Below are positions 1 to 11,328 of a stretch of DNA of 64,000 nt, in pieces. Position 1 is the stretch's first letter, and every line of letters starts with the position of its first letter. Origin of the DNA: Achromobacter ruhlandii (GTDB taxonomy: Bacteria; Pseudomonadota; Gammaproteobacteria; Burkholderiales; Burkholderiaceae_B); assembly GCF_902859695.1 (NCBI RefSeq), contig NZ_CADIJL010000017.1, positions 1-64,000 of the forward strand, written 5' to 3'. A model generated the notes under the pieces. The model had not been told where the DNA came from, searched no databases, and saw nothing but the letters and a program-made list of their open reading frames with translations. The position numbers were made by a program, and so were the translations under genes.

Positions 1-1296
1 GTTGGCGTTGCGCGGCGCGGCGTTGGCCGGGCGCGAACGGGGCGCGCCGGCGTTGCCGCCGCGGCCGCCGTTACGGCCGCCGCCGCCACGCGGCTGGCGC
101 GAGTCTTCGTCGCGTTCCTGGCGTTCGAAGGCGGCGGCGCTGGTGGCGGGCGGGGTCCAGTCGGCCACCGGCTTGCGCTCGATGGTCTTCTTGATCAGGC
201 GCTCGATGTCCTTGAGCAGCTTGATTTCGCTGTTGTCCACCAGCGAGACCGCGGCGCCGGTGGCGCCGGCGCGGCCGGTGCGGCCGATGCGGTGCACGTA
301 GTCTTCCGGCACGTTGGGCAGTTCGAAGTTCACCACCTGGGGCAACTGGTCGATGTCCAGGCCGCGGGCGGCGATGTCGGTGGCCACCAGCACCGTCACG
401 GTGCCGTCCTTGAAGCCGGCCAGCGCGCGGGTGCGGGCCGACTGGCTCTTGTTGCCGTGGATCGCGGCGGCGGTCAGGCCGTCCTTGACCAGCTTTTCGG
501 CCAGGCGGTTGGCGCCGTGCTTGGTGCGCGTGAACACCAGCACCTGGTGCCAACCGCTTTCGCGGATGATGTGGCTGATGAGGTCGCGCTTGTGGTGCTG
601 TTCGACCAGGTGCACCGTCTGGGTGACCAGTTCGGTGGCGGTGTTGCGCGGGGTGACCGAGACTTCGCCCGGGTTGTTCAGCACGCCGCGCGCCAGCGAA
701 CGGATCTCATCCGAGAAGGTGGCCGAGAACAGCAGGTTCTGGCGCTGCTTGGGCAGCAGGGCCAGGATCTTGCGGATGTCGCGGATGAAGCCCATGTCCA
801 GCATGCGGTCGGCTTCGTCCAGCACCAGGATCTCGACGCCGGACAGGTCGACCGTCTTCTGGCCGCAGTGGTCCAGCAGGCGGCCGGGAGTGGCCACCAG
901 GATGTCCAGCGGCTTGCGCAGGGCGGAGATCTGGGGGTTGATGTTGACGCCGCCGAACATCACCATGGACGTCAGCGAGGTGTGCTTGCCGTAGGTCTGC
1001 ACCGATTCGGCCACCTGCGCGGTCAGTTCGCGCGTCGGCGTCAGGATCAGGCAGCGCGGGCGGCCGGCCTTGCGGGCTTCCGGCTTGCGCTGCATCAGCA
1101 GATGCAGGATGGGCAGCGTGAAGCCGGCGGTCTTGCCGGTGCCGGTCTGGGCGGCGGCCAGCAGGTCGCCGCCCTTGAGGACCTGCGGAATGGCCTGGGC
1201 CTGGATGGGGGTGGGCGCGGTGTAGCCGGTATCGGCAATGGCGCGCAACAGGGAATCGGCCAGCCCGAGGTCGGCGAAAGAGGAAGAGGTAGTCAA
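1..1296 (-). CDS. rhlE: DEAD-box ATP-dependent RNA helicase, RhlE type (3' end cut by window edge)
   Basis: The reverse strand reads open for 432 codons from a TTG at 1296, with GGAG about 5 nt upstream; no ATG gives a full N-terminus, so TTG is the best start. Helicase motifs appear in order: [10 protein letters not shown] (Q motif), AQTGTGKT (ATP binding), DEAD followed by RMLDMGF, SAT, then in the second RecA domain [12 protein letters not shown] and [10 protein letters not shown]. After the core the frame enters a Gly/Arg/Asn-rich tail ([11 protein letters not shown]), typical of RhlE proteins that use basic tails to hold RNA. The C-terminus lies outside the window. Family function is RNA unwinding in ribosome assembly and RNA decay. 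The family is certain; the exact paralog is inferred. Confidence 0.9.
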   Translation of the reverse strand, partial: MTTSSSFADLGLADSLLRAIADTGYTAPTPIQAQAIPQVLKGGDLLAAAQTGTGKTAGFTLPILHLLMQRKPEARKAGRPRCLILTPTRELTAQVAESVQTYGKHTSLTSMVMFGGVNINPQISALRKPLDILVATPGRLLDHCGQKTVDLSGVEILVLDEADRMLDMGFIRDIRKILALLPKQRQNLLFSATFSDEIRSLARGVLNNPGEVSVTPRNTATELVTQTVHLVEQHHKRDLISHIIRESGWHQVLVFTRTKHGANRLAEKLVKDGLTAAAIHGNKSQSARTRALAGFKDGTVTVLVATDIAARGLDIDQLPQVVNFELPNVPEDYVHRIGRTGRAGATGAAVSLVDNSEIKLLKDIERLIKKTIERKPVADWTPPATSAAAFERQERDEDSRQPRGGGGRNGGRGGNAGAPRSRPANAAPRNAN

Positions 1297-1554
1297 AACA
1301 ACTCCAGCGGCAGCCCGTCGCTCAAGTTGAGAGACTCCAATCCAGGCGGACGAATAAGGAGAAAAGGGAAGCGCCCCTGAGGGCGAAGCTTGGCGGCGAA
1401 GTGCCTAGCGGACGCGTGCAGATTGGCAAAGCACGCGAAGCGATTGTAGCCGATGCGGCGCTGCGGCACGCATGGGCCGCCGGGCACGGTATTGCAGGGT
1501 AACAATTTGCATAACAATCGCACGAAATTAGTGTAATCCCTAGGCTGCCCTCCC

Positions 1555-1560
1555 TATAAT
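1555..1560 (+). promoter_or_regulatory. Putative -10 element of the first DUF945 gene
   Basis: A perfect TATAAT lies 38 nt before the ATG at 1599, placing transcription start near 1567. A weak TGTAAT at 1532-1537 sits 17 bp upstream as a possible -35. Nothing else is recognisable in the 302-base gap 1297-1598, which must also hold the rhlE promoter on the other strand. Confidence 0.5.
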
Positions 1561-1598
1561 CCGTCGGCTTACCTCCACCAAAAGAATCAAGGGTTGCT

Positions 1599-3071
1599 AT
1601 GAAAAAGGCGGCAATAGCGGGTCTGGTCGTTGCACTGGGCGCAATCTGGACCGGCACGGCCTGGTACACCGGCCAGAAGGCCGAGGCGTTCGTCAAGCAG
1701 TCGATCGAAGACGGCAACGTCGAACTGCGCAAATTCGGTGAAAAGTGGGGCGTGACGCCCGTGATCGAACTGATGTCGTTCGAGCGCGGCGTGTTCTCGT
1801 CGACCGAGCGCTATCGCGTCAAGTTCACCCTGCCCGCCAAGGATGGCAAGCCGGCGGAGGAGCGCGAGCTGCAGTTCGTCGAACACCTGTCGCACGGCCC
1901 CTTCCCGTTCTCGAACCTGGCCTCGGGCAAGCTGGCTCCGGCCATGGTCGCGAGCCGCTTCCAGATCGAGGAAACCCCGGCGATCAAGGGCTGGTTCACG
2001 GCCACCAAGGGCGCCACGCCGCTGTCCGGCGCCTATAGCGTCAGCTACGGCAAGCAGGTCACCGGCAGCTTCAATCTGGCGCCGGCCGAGGCCTCCAGCA
2101 ACCAGACCAAGCTGACCTTCTCCGGCATGACCGGCGATGTCGACTTCGACACCAACACCAAGCATGGCGTCCTGGCGCTCAAGAGCGACAGCCTGGCGCT
2201 GGACGGTCCGGCCGGCGAGAGCGATATCGTCGGCATGGCGGTCAAGGGCATCACGCTCAACAGCGACCTGACGCCGGGCAAGAGCGATATGGCCATGGGC
2301 AGCCAGAAGCTGGTCTTCAAGGAATGGACCATCACGTCCAAGACCCAGCCGCCGGTGCTGTTCAAGGACACCAGCATCGCCGTGGACCTGGCCGAGGCCG
2401 ACACCGGTGTGAACGCCAAGATGGTGCTGGATTTCGGCATGATCAATGTCCGGGAAAAGGACATGGCGGGCCTGCAGCTGGCCATCGGCATGAAGAACAT
2501 GGACCCCAAGGCGCTCAAGGCGCTGAATGACGTCTATGAGGCGTCCTCGCGCCGCATGATGCAAAGCGGCGACGACGAAGCCAAGCCCGAGTTCACGCCC
2601 GAAGAGCAGCAGATCCTGAAGACCAACGTCGAACTGCTGCTGGCCGGCAACCCCAGCCTGTCGGTGTCGCCGCTGCAGGTGCGCACCGCCAACGGCACCT
2701 CGACCTTCAACCTGGACGTGGACCTGGCCAAGCCGGCCTCGACCGACAAGCCGGCCAGCGATGTGGCCATGGAAGCCATCCGCAAGCTCAACGCCAAGCT
2801 GGTGCTGTCCAAGGCCAATCTGGCCGACCTGATGGCGATCGAGCCGCAGATGCGTGGCGTGCCGGCCGACCGCGCGGCCCAGACCGCCAAGGGCCAGGCC
2901 GAAATGGTCGGCACCATGGCGGTGGCGATGGGCGTGGCCAAGGCGGAAAACGACAACATCGTTTCCTACCTGAACTACGCCGACGGCCAGGTCGACTTCA
3001 ATGGCAAGAAGATGCCGCTGCAGCAGTTCGTGATGATGGTCATGAGCGGCGCGATGGGCGGCATGCGCTGA
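1599..3071 (+). CDS. YdgA/DUF945 family protein, copy 1
   Basis: This 490-residue protein begins with a short basic stretch and one hydrophobic segment (about residues 5-22) ending in TGTAWYTG, fitting an uncleaved signal anchor with the bulk in the periplasm. The body has the DUF945/YdgA pattern: an early SFERGVFSS motif, a HGPFPF motif near residue 100, alternating beta-type segments, and a C-terminal YADGQVDFNGKKMP motif. An AAGGG lies 6 nt before the ATG. The adjacent gene is a diverged paralog with the same landmarks. The family has no established biochemical function; beta-rich periplasmic architecture is all I would infer. Confidence 0.8.
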   Translation: MKKAAIAGLVVALGAIWTGTAWYTGQKAEAFVKQSIEDGNVELRKFGEKWGVTPVIELMSFERGVFSSTERYRVKFTLPAKDGKPAEERELQFVEHLSHGPFPFSNLASGKLAPAMVASRFQIEETPAIKGWFTATKGATPLSGAYSVSYGKQVTGSFNLAPAEASSNQTKLTFSGMTGDVDFDTNTKHGVLALKSDSLALDGPAGESDIVGMAVKGITLNSDLTPGKSDMAMGSQKLVFKEWTITSKTQPPVLFKDTSIAVDLAEADTGVNAKMVLDFGMINVREKDMAGLQLAIGMKNMDPKALKALNDVYEASSRRMMQSGDDEAKPEFTPEEQQILKTNVELLLAGNPSLSVSPLQVRTANGTSTFNLDVDLAKPASTDKPASDVAMEAIRKLNAKLVLSKANLADLMAIEPQMRGVPADRAAQTAKGQAEMVGTMAVAMGVAKAENDNIVSYLNYADGQVDFNGKKMPLQQFVMMVMSGAMGGMR

Positions 3072-3088
3072 GGCGCGGACAACACCCT

Positions 3089-3153
3089 GGCGCCGGCATG
3101 ATGCCGGCGCCCAATGCGGGCTGCGGCGCCATCGGGCGTGGCAGCCCGTTTTT
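3089..3153 (+). terminator. Palindrome plus rho-independent terminator between the DUF945 genes
   Basis: Two structures follow the first DUF945 stop. A perfect 11-bp inverted repeat (GGCGCCGGCAT and its complement) spans 3089-3111 with a 1-nt centre. A second stem CGGGCTGC/GCAGCCCG spans 3117-3148 with a 16-nt loop and is followed by TTTTT at 3149-3153, the classical intrinsic terminator layout. The second DUF945 gene would therefore need its own promoter or readthrough. Confidence 0.6.
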
Positions 3154-3222
3154 CATGCGGGGCGTATGCTTGCGGAGCCGGCCCATGGGGGGCCGCACGG
3201 ATGCAGGGGCGGGACGGACATC

Positions 3223-4659
3223 ATGCGGAAATGGGTAGCGGCGGGTTGCACCATGCTGGCGTTGGGCGTTATCTGGACGGGGACGGCCTGGTACACCGGC
3301 AGGCAGCTGGAGACCGGCATGGCGCAGTTGGCCGAAAGCGCCGCCGAACAGGCGCGGCTGATCGGCGCGAAGCTGGGCGAAACGCTGTCGTTCGAGCAGC
3401 TGTCGTACGAACGCGGCGTCTTCACGTCGCGGGGGCGCTACCGCCTGAAGGCGACGCCGTCGCCCAAGGACGGCCCCGGCGCGGCAGGGCGCGATTTCGA
3501 GGTGGTGGTGCGCCTGGACCACGGCCCCTTCCCCCTGTATCGCCTGGCGCGCGGACAGCTGTTCCCGGCGATGGTGGCGGCCCGCGCCGACCTGGCGCAG
3601 ACGCCGTCGGTCGAAACCTGGTTCATGGCAGCCGGGGGCGCCGTGCCCATGACCGCCGAGGCCGTGGCGGGCTATGGCCGCGACATCCGCGCCACGCTGG
3701 AACTGGCGCCGGTCGAGCGCGCGCGCGACGAGTCGCGCTTCAGCTTTTCGGGCCTGAAGCTTGAGGCCGACGTGGCCGCCGGCGGCAGGCACGCCGCGGT
3801 GGACATCCGCGCCGACCGCGCCGACCTGTTCGAACCCTACACCGAGGACGGTCAGCGCCATACGCGGCGCCTGGCCATGCGCGATCTGGCGATCAGGTAC
3901 GACGCGAGCCGCGCCGCCGATGAGGCGGGGACCGCGGCTACCCGCGCGAACCTCAAGCAATGGACCATCGAGATCGACGGCGAACCGGTCACGCTGCGCG
4001 ATGTCGCCTTGACCGCCGACGCCAGGGGCGCCGAGAGCGCGATGAACGCCAAGCTGGCCGTGCAGGTCGCGGGCATCGACACGCGGGCCGGCCAGGCGGC
4101 CAACCTGCGCCTGGCCGCCGAGGCGCGCAACTTCGACATCGTGTCGTTCCGCGCATTCCAGGCGTCGGTGGAGGCGACCCGAGGGAGCGCCAGCCTGGGT
4201 GACAAGATGGTGGGCGTGGGCCACCTGATGAAGTTCCTGCTGGCCCAGCCGGGCTTTTCGCTGTCGCCGCTGCAGGTGGATACCGCCAACGGTTCCGCGA
4301 CCCTGCGGCTGGATCTCGACCTGAGCGCGCCCACGCTGTGGAACCACTCGCCCGGCGCGGTCGTCAAGGAAACCGTGCGCAAGCTCGATGCGCGGATGTC
4401 GGTGCCGGTCGTCAGCCTGGCCGACCTGATCGCGGTGCGGATGCAGGCCGAAGGCATGCCCGAGGCCGCCGCGCGCGAGGCGGCTGGCCGGCGGGCCGAC
4501 GAGATGCGCGATCGCTTCCTGCGCGGCCAGTGGGGGCGCCTGGAGGACGGCAAGCTGGTCGCGAGCCTGAACTATAAGGGCGGCCAGGTGGACCTCAATG
4601 GCGAACGCATGCCGGTCGAGAGTTTCCTGAGCTGGCTGATGGCGCGTGGCGTGAAGTAA
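3223..4659 (+). CDS. YdgA/DUF945 family protein, copy 2
   Basis: The frame is open from 3166, but the ATG at 3223 gives MRKWVAAGCTMLALG, an N-terminus matching the anchor of the upstream paralog, so I start there (478 residues). Landmarks shared with copy 1 are WTGTAWYTGR after the hydrophobic segment, SYERGVFTSRGRYRLK, DHGPFPLYR and, near the end, LNYKGGQVDLNGERMPVE. Most of the middle has diverged, indicating an old duplication. The intervening terminator suggests separate control. Function unknown; probably membrane-anchored and periplasmic. It converges on the amidohydrolase gene, whose stop is about 20 nt away. Confidence 0.8.
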   Translation: MRKWVAAGCTMLALGVIWTGTAWYTGRQLETGMAQLAESAAEQARLIGAKLGETLSFEQLSYERGVFTSRGRYRLKATPSPKDGPGAAGRDFEVVVRLDHGPFPLYRLARGQLFPAMVAARADLAQTPSVETWFMAAGGAVPMTAEAVAGYGRDIRATLELAPVERARDESRFSFSGLKLEADVAAGGRHAAVDIRADRADLFEPYTEDGQRHTRRLAMRDLAIRYDASRAADEAGTAATRANLKQWTIEIDGEPVTLRDVALTADARGAESAMNAKLAVQVAGIDTRAGQAANLRLAAEARNFDIVSFRAFQASVEATRGSASLGDKMVGVGHLMKFLLAQPGFSLSPLQVDTANGSATLRLDLDLSAPTLWNHSPGAVVKETVRKLDARMSVPVVSLADLIAVRMQAEGMPEAAAREAAGRRADEMRDRFLRGQWGRLEDGKLVASLNYKGGQVDLNGERMPVESFLSWLMARGVK

Positions 4660-4668
4660 GGCGCCGGC

Positions 4669-4697
4669 GCGCGTTGCCGTTCAGGCCGGCAACGCGC
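4669..4697. terminator. Hairpin between convergent genes
   Basis: GCGCGTTGCCG (4669-4679) and its complement (4687-4697) form an 11-bp stem around 7 nt, located where the second DUF945 gene and the amidohydrolase gene converge. There is no T-run on either side, so it is at best a weak or Rho-assisted bidirectional terminator. Confidence 0.35.
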
Positions 4698-5889
4698 CAG
4701 CCATGACTTCGCCATTGCGCAACACCGCCACATGGAAGCGCCTGTCGGCGGCCCGCATGATGTCCTCGGTCGGGTCGCCGCGCACCAGCAGCAGGTCCGC
4801 CACGGCGCCCGCCTCCACCACGCCGTGACCGGCCATGCCCATCAGGTCATGGCCGCGCGAGGTGGCGGCAATCAGCGCGTCGACCGGCGTCATGCCGAAT
4901 TCCACCATGTAGGCCAGCTCCATCGCGTTCTCGCCATGCAGGTTGAACGGCGTGCCGGCATCCGTGCCCAGCGCGATGCGCCCTCCCGCCTTGTAGTACA
5001 TCTGGATCGATTCGCGATGGCGCTGCTCCACCGCGCGCGCCTTTTCCACGGCATAGACGGGTATGCCGTTGTCGGCGTTGGCGACGATGTTGCGCACGGC
5101 CGCGATGGTCGGCACCAGGTAGGTTTCGGCCGCCAGCATTTCCTCCAGGCACTGTTCGTCCATGAAGATGCCGTGCTCGATCGAGTCGATGCCGGCGCGC
5201 ACCGCGTTCAGGATGCCCTGCGTGCCTTGCGCATGGCTGGCGGTGCTCTTGCGAAAGCGCTTGGCTTCGTGCACGCCCGCCTTCATTTCGTCGAAGCTGT
5301 AGTGCGCATCCATCGGGCTCACGCCCGGCGTCATGACGCCGCCGGTGGCCATGATCTTGACCAGGTCGCAACCGGCGTGGACCTGCTCGCGCACGGCCTT
5401 GACCACCTCTTCGCCGCCGTCGGCGACACGGCCGATGCGGTTGCCGTGGCCCCCCGTCATGCAGATGATGCGGCCCGAGGCCTTGATGGTCGGGCCCGGG
5501 AACACGCCGCGCGCGATGGCGTCGCGCACGCCGAACTCCAGGTAGTCCTTGCCGCCGCAATCGCGCAGCGCCGTGAAGCCGCCGCGCAGCGCGGCCTGCG
5601 CGTTCTCCAGCGCGGTCAGCGTAATCTGGGCCGGGCCTTGTTTCGACATCTGTGTCTGCGGGTCGGCGCCGCCGGTGTAGACCAGGTGCACGTGGCAGTC
5701 GGCCATGCCGGGCATCAGCGTCATGCCCGTGGTGTCGATGCGCCGCCCGGCGAAGCCGTTGAATTCGGCGGCCGGCGCCACCCGCGTGACCTGCTTGCCC
5801 TCGACCAGCACGCCATGGCCCGGCAGCATTGCGCCATGTCCGTCGAACACCTTGCCGCCGATGAACAGGGTCTGTGGCAACGCACTCAT
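4681..5889 (-). CDS. Metal-dependent amidohydrolase (imidazolonepropionase / Xaa-Pro dipeptidase-like)
   Basis: This 402-residue protein has the amidohydrolase-superfamily signature: H66-x-H68 in the strand-1 motif DCHVH, a candidate carbamylated Lys178 in LVKIMATGG, metal-binding His219 (TASHAQG) and His239 (SIEHG), and Asp310 (LGTDAGTP). The N-terminal beta domain contains the usual PGMAD entry to the barrel. There is no signal peptide, so it acts in the cytoplasm. AAGGAG lies 6 nt before the ATG. It sits 28 nt after the peptide-importer ATPase and is probably co-transcribed, suggesting that it hydrolyses an imported dipeptide or cyclic amide. Substrate specificity cannot be read from sequence. 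Confidence 0.85.
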   Translation of the reverse strand: MSALPQTLFIGGKVFDGHGAMLPGHGVLVEGKQVTRVAPAAEFNGFAGRRIDTTGMTLMPGMADCHVHLVYTGGADPQTQMSKQGPAQITLTALENAQAALRGGFTALRDCGGKDYLEFGVRDAIARGVFPGPTIKASGRIICMTGGHGNRIGRVADGGEEVVKAVREQVHAGCDLVKIMATGGVMTPGVSPMDAHYSFDEMKAGVHEAKRFRKSTASHAQGTQGILNAVRAGIDSIEHGIFMDEQCLEEMLAAETYLVPTIAAVRNIVANADNGIPVYAVEKARAVEQRHRESIQMYYKAGGRIALGTDAGTPFNLHGENAMELAYMVEFGMTPVDALIAATSRGHDLMGMAGHGVVEAGAVADLLLVRGDPTEDIMRAADRRFHVAVLRNGEVMAGALPA

Positions 5890-5917
5890 GTCTCGCTCCT
5901 TGTCGTGTGGGTGGGGC

Positions 5918-7645
<1,728 letters not shown>

Positions 7646-7652
7646 GGCATCC

Positions 7653-8579
7653 TCAGCGCAGCTTGGGGTTGAGCGCGTCGCGCAGCCAGTCGCCCAGCAG
7701 GTTGACCGACAGCACCAGCGCGACCAGCGCGATGCCAGGGAAGATCGAGATCCACCACATACCCGAGAACAGATAGCTGTTGCCGATGCGGATCAGCGTG
7801 CCCAGCGACGGCGCGGTGGGCGGCACGCCCACGCCCAGGAACGACAGCGTGGCTTCGGTGATGATGGCGATCGCCAGGTGGATGGTGGCGATCACCAGCA
7901 CCGGCCCCATGACGTTGGGCAGGATGTGGCGGCGCAGGATGGTGACCGGGCCGATGCCGATCAGCCTTGCCGCCTGCACGTATTCCTTGTTGCGTTCCAC
8001 CAGCGTCGAGCCGCGCACGGTGCGGGCATACTGGACCCAGCCCGAGATGCCGATGGCGAAGATCAGCACGTACAGGGCCAGCTGGTCGTGCATGTCGCGC
8101 GGCAGCAGGCCGCGCGCCACGCCGTCGATCAGCAGCGCCACCAGGATGGCGGGGAACGATAGCTGAACGTCGGCGATGCGCATGATGAAACTGTCGACGC
8201 GGCCGCCGGCGTAGCCGCTGATGAGACCCAGCGTGACGCCCAGCACCATCGAGAACAGCACCGAGGCGAAGCCCACCAGCAGCGACACGCGCGAGCCATA
8301 CAGCACGGCCGAGAGGATGTCGCGGCCCTGGTCATCGGTGCCGAGCAGGAAGTCGGGGCTGCCGCCCTCCTGCCACGCTGGCGGGGTGTTGGCGTCCATG
8401 ATGTTCAGGGAAGCCAGGTCGAAGGGGTTGTGCGGCGCGATCACCGGCGCGAACAGCGCGCCCAGCAGGATGGCCAATGTGACCACGGCGGCGATGATGG
8501 CGCCGGGCGAGCGCTTGAAGCTGTGCCAGAGGTCGCTGTCGGCGGCGCGCGCGAAGAAGGGAGCGATGCGGGCGTTCAT
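7653..8579 (-). CDS. Peptide-type ABC transporter permease, DppC-like
   Basis: A 308-residue integral membrane protein with an N-terminal cytoplasmic segment, a first helix near residues 30-50, a periplasmic loop, and then the multi-helix core with the transporter inner-membrane motif around EYVQAARLIGIGPVTILRRHILPN, the EAA loop that docks on the ATPase. The N-terminal SFKRSPGAIIA region before the first helix is characteristic of the DppC/OppC side of the heterodimer. It lies 12 nt after the DppB-type gene. Role: half of the inner-membrane channel for a peptide-like solute. Confidence 0.92.
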   Translation of the reverse strand: MNARIAPFFARAADSDLWHSFKRSPGAIIAAVVTLAILLGALFAPVIAPHNPFDLASLNIMDANTPPAWQEGGSPDFLLGTDDQGRDILSAVLYGSRVSLLVGFASVLFSMVLGVTLGLISGYAGGRVDSFIMRIADVQLSFPAILVALLIDGVARGLLPRDMHDQLALYVLIFAIGISGWVQYARTVRGSTLVERNKEYVQAARLIGIGPVTILRRHILPNVMGPVLVIATIHLAIAIITEATLSFLGVGVPPTAPSLGTLIRIGNSYLFSGMWWISIFPGIALVALVLSVNLLGDWLRDALNPKLR

Positions 8580-8591
8580 GAGGCGGTTCCC

Positions 8592-9563
8592 TTATTTGCT
8601 CTGCACGCGCAGGCGCGGATCGACGGCGAAATACAGCAGATCGACCACCAGGTTGATGACGACGAACATGAAGGCGATCAGCACCAGGTAGGCGGCCATC
8701 ACCGGGATGTCCACCATGCTGATGGCCTGGATGAACAGCAGGCCCATGCCGGGCCACTGGAACACCGTCTCGGTGATGATGGCGAAGGCGATGATGGAGC
8801 CCAGTTGCAGGCCGGTGATGGTAATGACCGGCACCATGGTGTTCTTGAGCGCATGGCGGAAATTGATCAGCCGCTCCGGCAGGCCGCGAGCGCGCGCGAA
8901 CTTGATGAAGTCGGCGCGCAGCACTTCCAGCATCTCGGCGCGCACCAGCCGCATGATCAGGGTCATCTGGAACAGCGCCAGCGTGATGGCCGGCATGATC
9001 AGCGCCAGCAGGCCGGACTTGGTTAGGAAGCCCGTGGTCCACCAGCCCAGCCCGACCACGTCGCCGCGCCCGAAGCTGGGCAGCCATCGCAACTGCACGC
9101 CGAAGAACAGGATCAGCAGGATGCCGATGAGGAAGGTGGGCAGCGAGATGCCGGCCAGCGAGATCGCCATGAAGGTCTTGGACAGCACGCCGTGGCGCTT
9201 GAGCGCGGTGTAGATGCCCATGGGGATGCCGAGCGCCAGCGCCATCACGGCGGAGACGAACGACAGCTCCAGCGTGGCCGGCAGGCGTTCTTCCAGCAGT
9301 TCGCTGACCGGCCGGCGGTGGCGGTAGGAAATGCCGAAGTCGCCGCGCACCGCGTTGGCGACGAAATGCGCGTACTGCACCACGAAGGGATCGTTCAGGC
9401 CCAACTGTCCACGCAGCTGTTCGCGCTGTTCGGGCGTGGTGTCCTGCCCCACCATGCTGGCGATCGGGTCGCCGACATACCGGAACATGGAGAACGCGAT
9501 CAGCGCCACCGTCAACATCACCAGCACCGACTGGATCAGCCGCTGCGCAATAAAGGAAAGCAT
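8592..9563 (-). CDS. Peptide-type ABC transporter permease, DppB-like
   Basis: A 323-residue membrane protein starting MLSFIAQRLIQSVLVML, the helix-1 pattern of DppB/OppB permeases, with the family's large periplasmic loop between helices 1 and 2 (including the DPF motif near residue 58) and the EAA-type motif DFIKFARARGLPERLINFRH. An AAAGG lies just before the ATG. It pairs with the downstream DppC-like permease. The 157-nt gap from the binding-protein gene contains GC-rich palindromes that could lower permease expression relative to the receptor. Confidence 0.92.
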   Translation of the reverse strand: MLSFIAQRLIQSVLVMLTVALIAFSMFRYVGDPIASMVGQDTTPEQREQLRGQLGLNDPFVVQYAHFVANAVRGDFGISYRHRRPVSELLEERLPATLELSFVSAVMALALGIPMGIYTALKRHGVLSKTFMAISLAGISLPTFLIGILLILFFGVQLRWLPSFGRGDVVGLGWWTTGFLTKSGLLALIMPAITLALFQMTLIMRLVRAEMLEVLRADFIKFARARGLPERLINFRHALKNTMVPVITITGLQLGSIIAFAIITETVFQWPGMGLLFIQAISMVDIPVMAAYLVLIAFMFVVINLVVDLLYFAVDPRLRVQSK

Positions 9564-9720
9564 GGTTGGATGCCCTCTTGGTCGGATAACGCCGGGCCGC
9601 GCGTTGCCGGTCGCGGCAAGCGGGGCTGGGCCGGGCGCGCCCGGACGGCTGGCGCCGTCGCGGGGGCCGCATCAAACACGGCGCCGTGCACGCCCTGCGG
9701 CGTGGCGCGGCGCCCGGGGA
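9564..9720 (-). promoter_or_regulatory. Intercistronic palindromes between receptor and permease genes
   Basis: The spacer holds short perfect palindromes, including CCGGGCGCGCCCGG (9631-9644) and CACGGCGCCGTG (9677-9688). Stem-loops in this position commonly protect the receptor mRNA from 3' decay or attenuate readthrough into the permease genes. There is no U-run, so I call this regulatory rather than a full terminator. Confidence 0.35.
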
Positions 9721-11328
9721 CTACGGCAGGACCACGTCGCGCAGGTCGAGCACGTCGTCGGCGCGCTGGATGACCTTGATGTTGTCCTTCACGCCCCATG
9801 ACATCGGCTGCTGGTGCAGCGGCAGGTAGCCGAAGTCGCTGCGCACGATGCCGAAGGCTTCCTTGATCATCGCGTTGCGCTTGGCCTGGTCGGTCTCGAC
9901 GCCGATCTTGGCGGTGAGCTCGTCGACCTTCTTGTTGCAGTAGCCGCCCAGGTTGAACTGGCCCGCCGCCGTCTTGGCGTCGCGGCACGCGGCCAGGTTC
10001 AGCAGCGTGTTGTGCGCGTCCGTCGAGCTGGGCGTCCATCCGAGCATGTACATGCTGGTCTGGTTGCCGGCCTGCAGCAGGATCTTGCCGAAGTACTTGG
10101 ACTTGGTCTGCGCCAGCAGGTTGATCTTGATGCCGACGCGCGCCAGCATGCCGGCCACCGCCTGGCAGACCTTTTCGTCATTGACGTAGCGGTCGTTGGG
10201 GCAGTCCATGGTGACGGTGAAGCCCTTCGGATAACCGGCCTCGGCCAGCAGCTTCTTGGCGCGTTCCGGGTCCGGTTTGTAGGGCGCGCCGAACGATTCG
10301 TCGTAGCCGTTGATGGCGGTGGCGATCAGCGAACCCAGCGGCTTGGCCGCGTTGCGCATGATCTTTTCATTGATGGCCTTGGTGTCCACGGCCAGCACCA
10401 CCGCTTCGCGCACCTTCGGGTCCTTGAAGGGGTTCTTGCCCTTCACGTCCGAGAACAGCAGTTCGTCGCGGTCCTGGTCCATGCCGATGAAGATGGCGCG
10501 GGCCTCGGGCGCGGTCAGCGGCTTGACGCCCTTGGCGTCTTCCAGGCGCTTCCAGTCCTGCACCGGCACCGGCTGCACCAGGTCCATCTCGCCGGAGATC
10601 AGCGCGGCCACGCGCGTGGCTTCCTGCGTGATCGGCTGGAAGATGACCTCATCGACGTTGGTCTTGATGTTCTTGTTCCAGTAGCCGTCGTAGCGCTTGA
10701 GCACGGTCTTCACGTCGGGCTGGCGCGACACCAGCATGAAGGGGCCGGTGCCGTTGGCGTTGAGGTTGGCGTAGTTGCCCTGGTTGTCGCCCTTGACGTT
10801 GGTGGCTTCGGTGGTCTTGTTCTTCTCCGACCACGACTTGCTCATGATGTAGAGGAACACCCACTCGCGCGGCAGGATCGGGTTGGGCGTGGGGGTGGTG
10901 ACCTCGATGGTGTAGTCGTCGACCTTCTTGATGTCGGAGGCCTTGGCGCCGTAGCCCTTCATGTCGGAGCCCGGCGTCAGGCTGCGCTTCCAGGAGAAGA
11001 TCACGTCATCGGCGGTGAACGGCGAGCCGTCGTGGAACTTCACGCCCTTGCGCAGCTTGAAGACCCATTTGGTGGGCTCCGGGTTTTCCCAGCTCTCGGC
11101 CAGCAGCGGCGTCAGTTTCAGGTTGCCGTCATAGCCGGCCAGCGTTTCGTAGATGTTGCCCTGGAAGCCCAGCGTGAAGGTTTCGTTCAGCGCCATCGGG
11201 TCCATCGACGTGGCGTCGCCCTGGTATGACCAATGGAAGGTCTTGGCGGCCGCGCCGGCGCTGAATGCCAATGAGGCAGTCAGCGCAGCCGCCAGCGCCG
11301 CGTGTTTCAGGTGGGGGAAAGTACGCAT
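9721..11328 (-). CDS. Periplasmic peptide-binding protein of ABC importer (SBP family 5)
   Basis: The frame extends upstream to 11463, but the ATG at 11328 (MRTFPHLKHAALAAAL) gives a proper signal peptide with cleavage after AGAAA, so this start is preferred (535 residues); an ATG 9 nt upstream at 11337 is possible. The mature protein starts KTFHWSYQGDATSMDP and carries family-5 hallmarks: LLAESWE, FKLRKGVKFHDG and PFTADDV. It is the first gene of the importer operon and captures the ligand in the periplasm. Family-5 receptors bind di- and oligopeptides, nickel, glutathione or opines; which of these applies is not evident. Confidence 0.9.
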   Translation of the reverse strand: MRTFPHLKHAALAAALTASLAFSAGAAAKTFHWSYQGDATSMDPMALNETFTLGFQGNIYETLAGYDGNLKLTPLLAESWENPEPTKWVFKLRKGVKFHDGSPFTADDVIFSWKRSLTPGSDMKGYGAKASDIKKVDDYTIEVTTPTPNPILPREWVFLYIMSKSWSEKNKTTEATNVKGDNQGNYANLNANGTGPFMLVSRQPDVKTVLKRYDGYWNKNIKTNVDEVIFQPITQEATRVAALISGEMDLVQPVPVQDWKRLEDAKGVKPLTAPEARAIFIGMDQDRDELLFSDVKGKNPFKDPKVREAVVLAVDTKAINEKIMRNAAKPLGSLIATAINGYDESFGAPYKPDPERAKKLLAEAGYPKGFTVTMDCPNDRYVNDEKVCQAVAGMLARVGIKINLLAQTKSKYFGKILLQAGNQTSMYMLGWTPSSTDAHNTLLNLAACRDAKTAAGQFNLGGYCNKKVDELTAKIGVETDQAKRNAMIKEAFGIVRSDFGYLPLHQQPMSWGVKDNIKVIQRADDVLDLRDVVLP

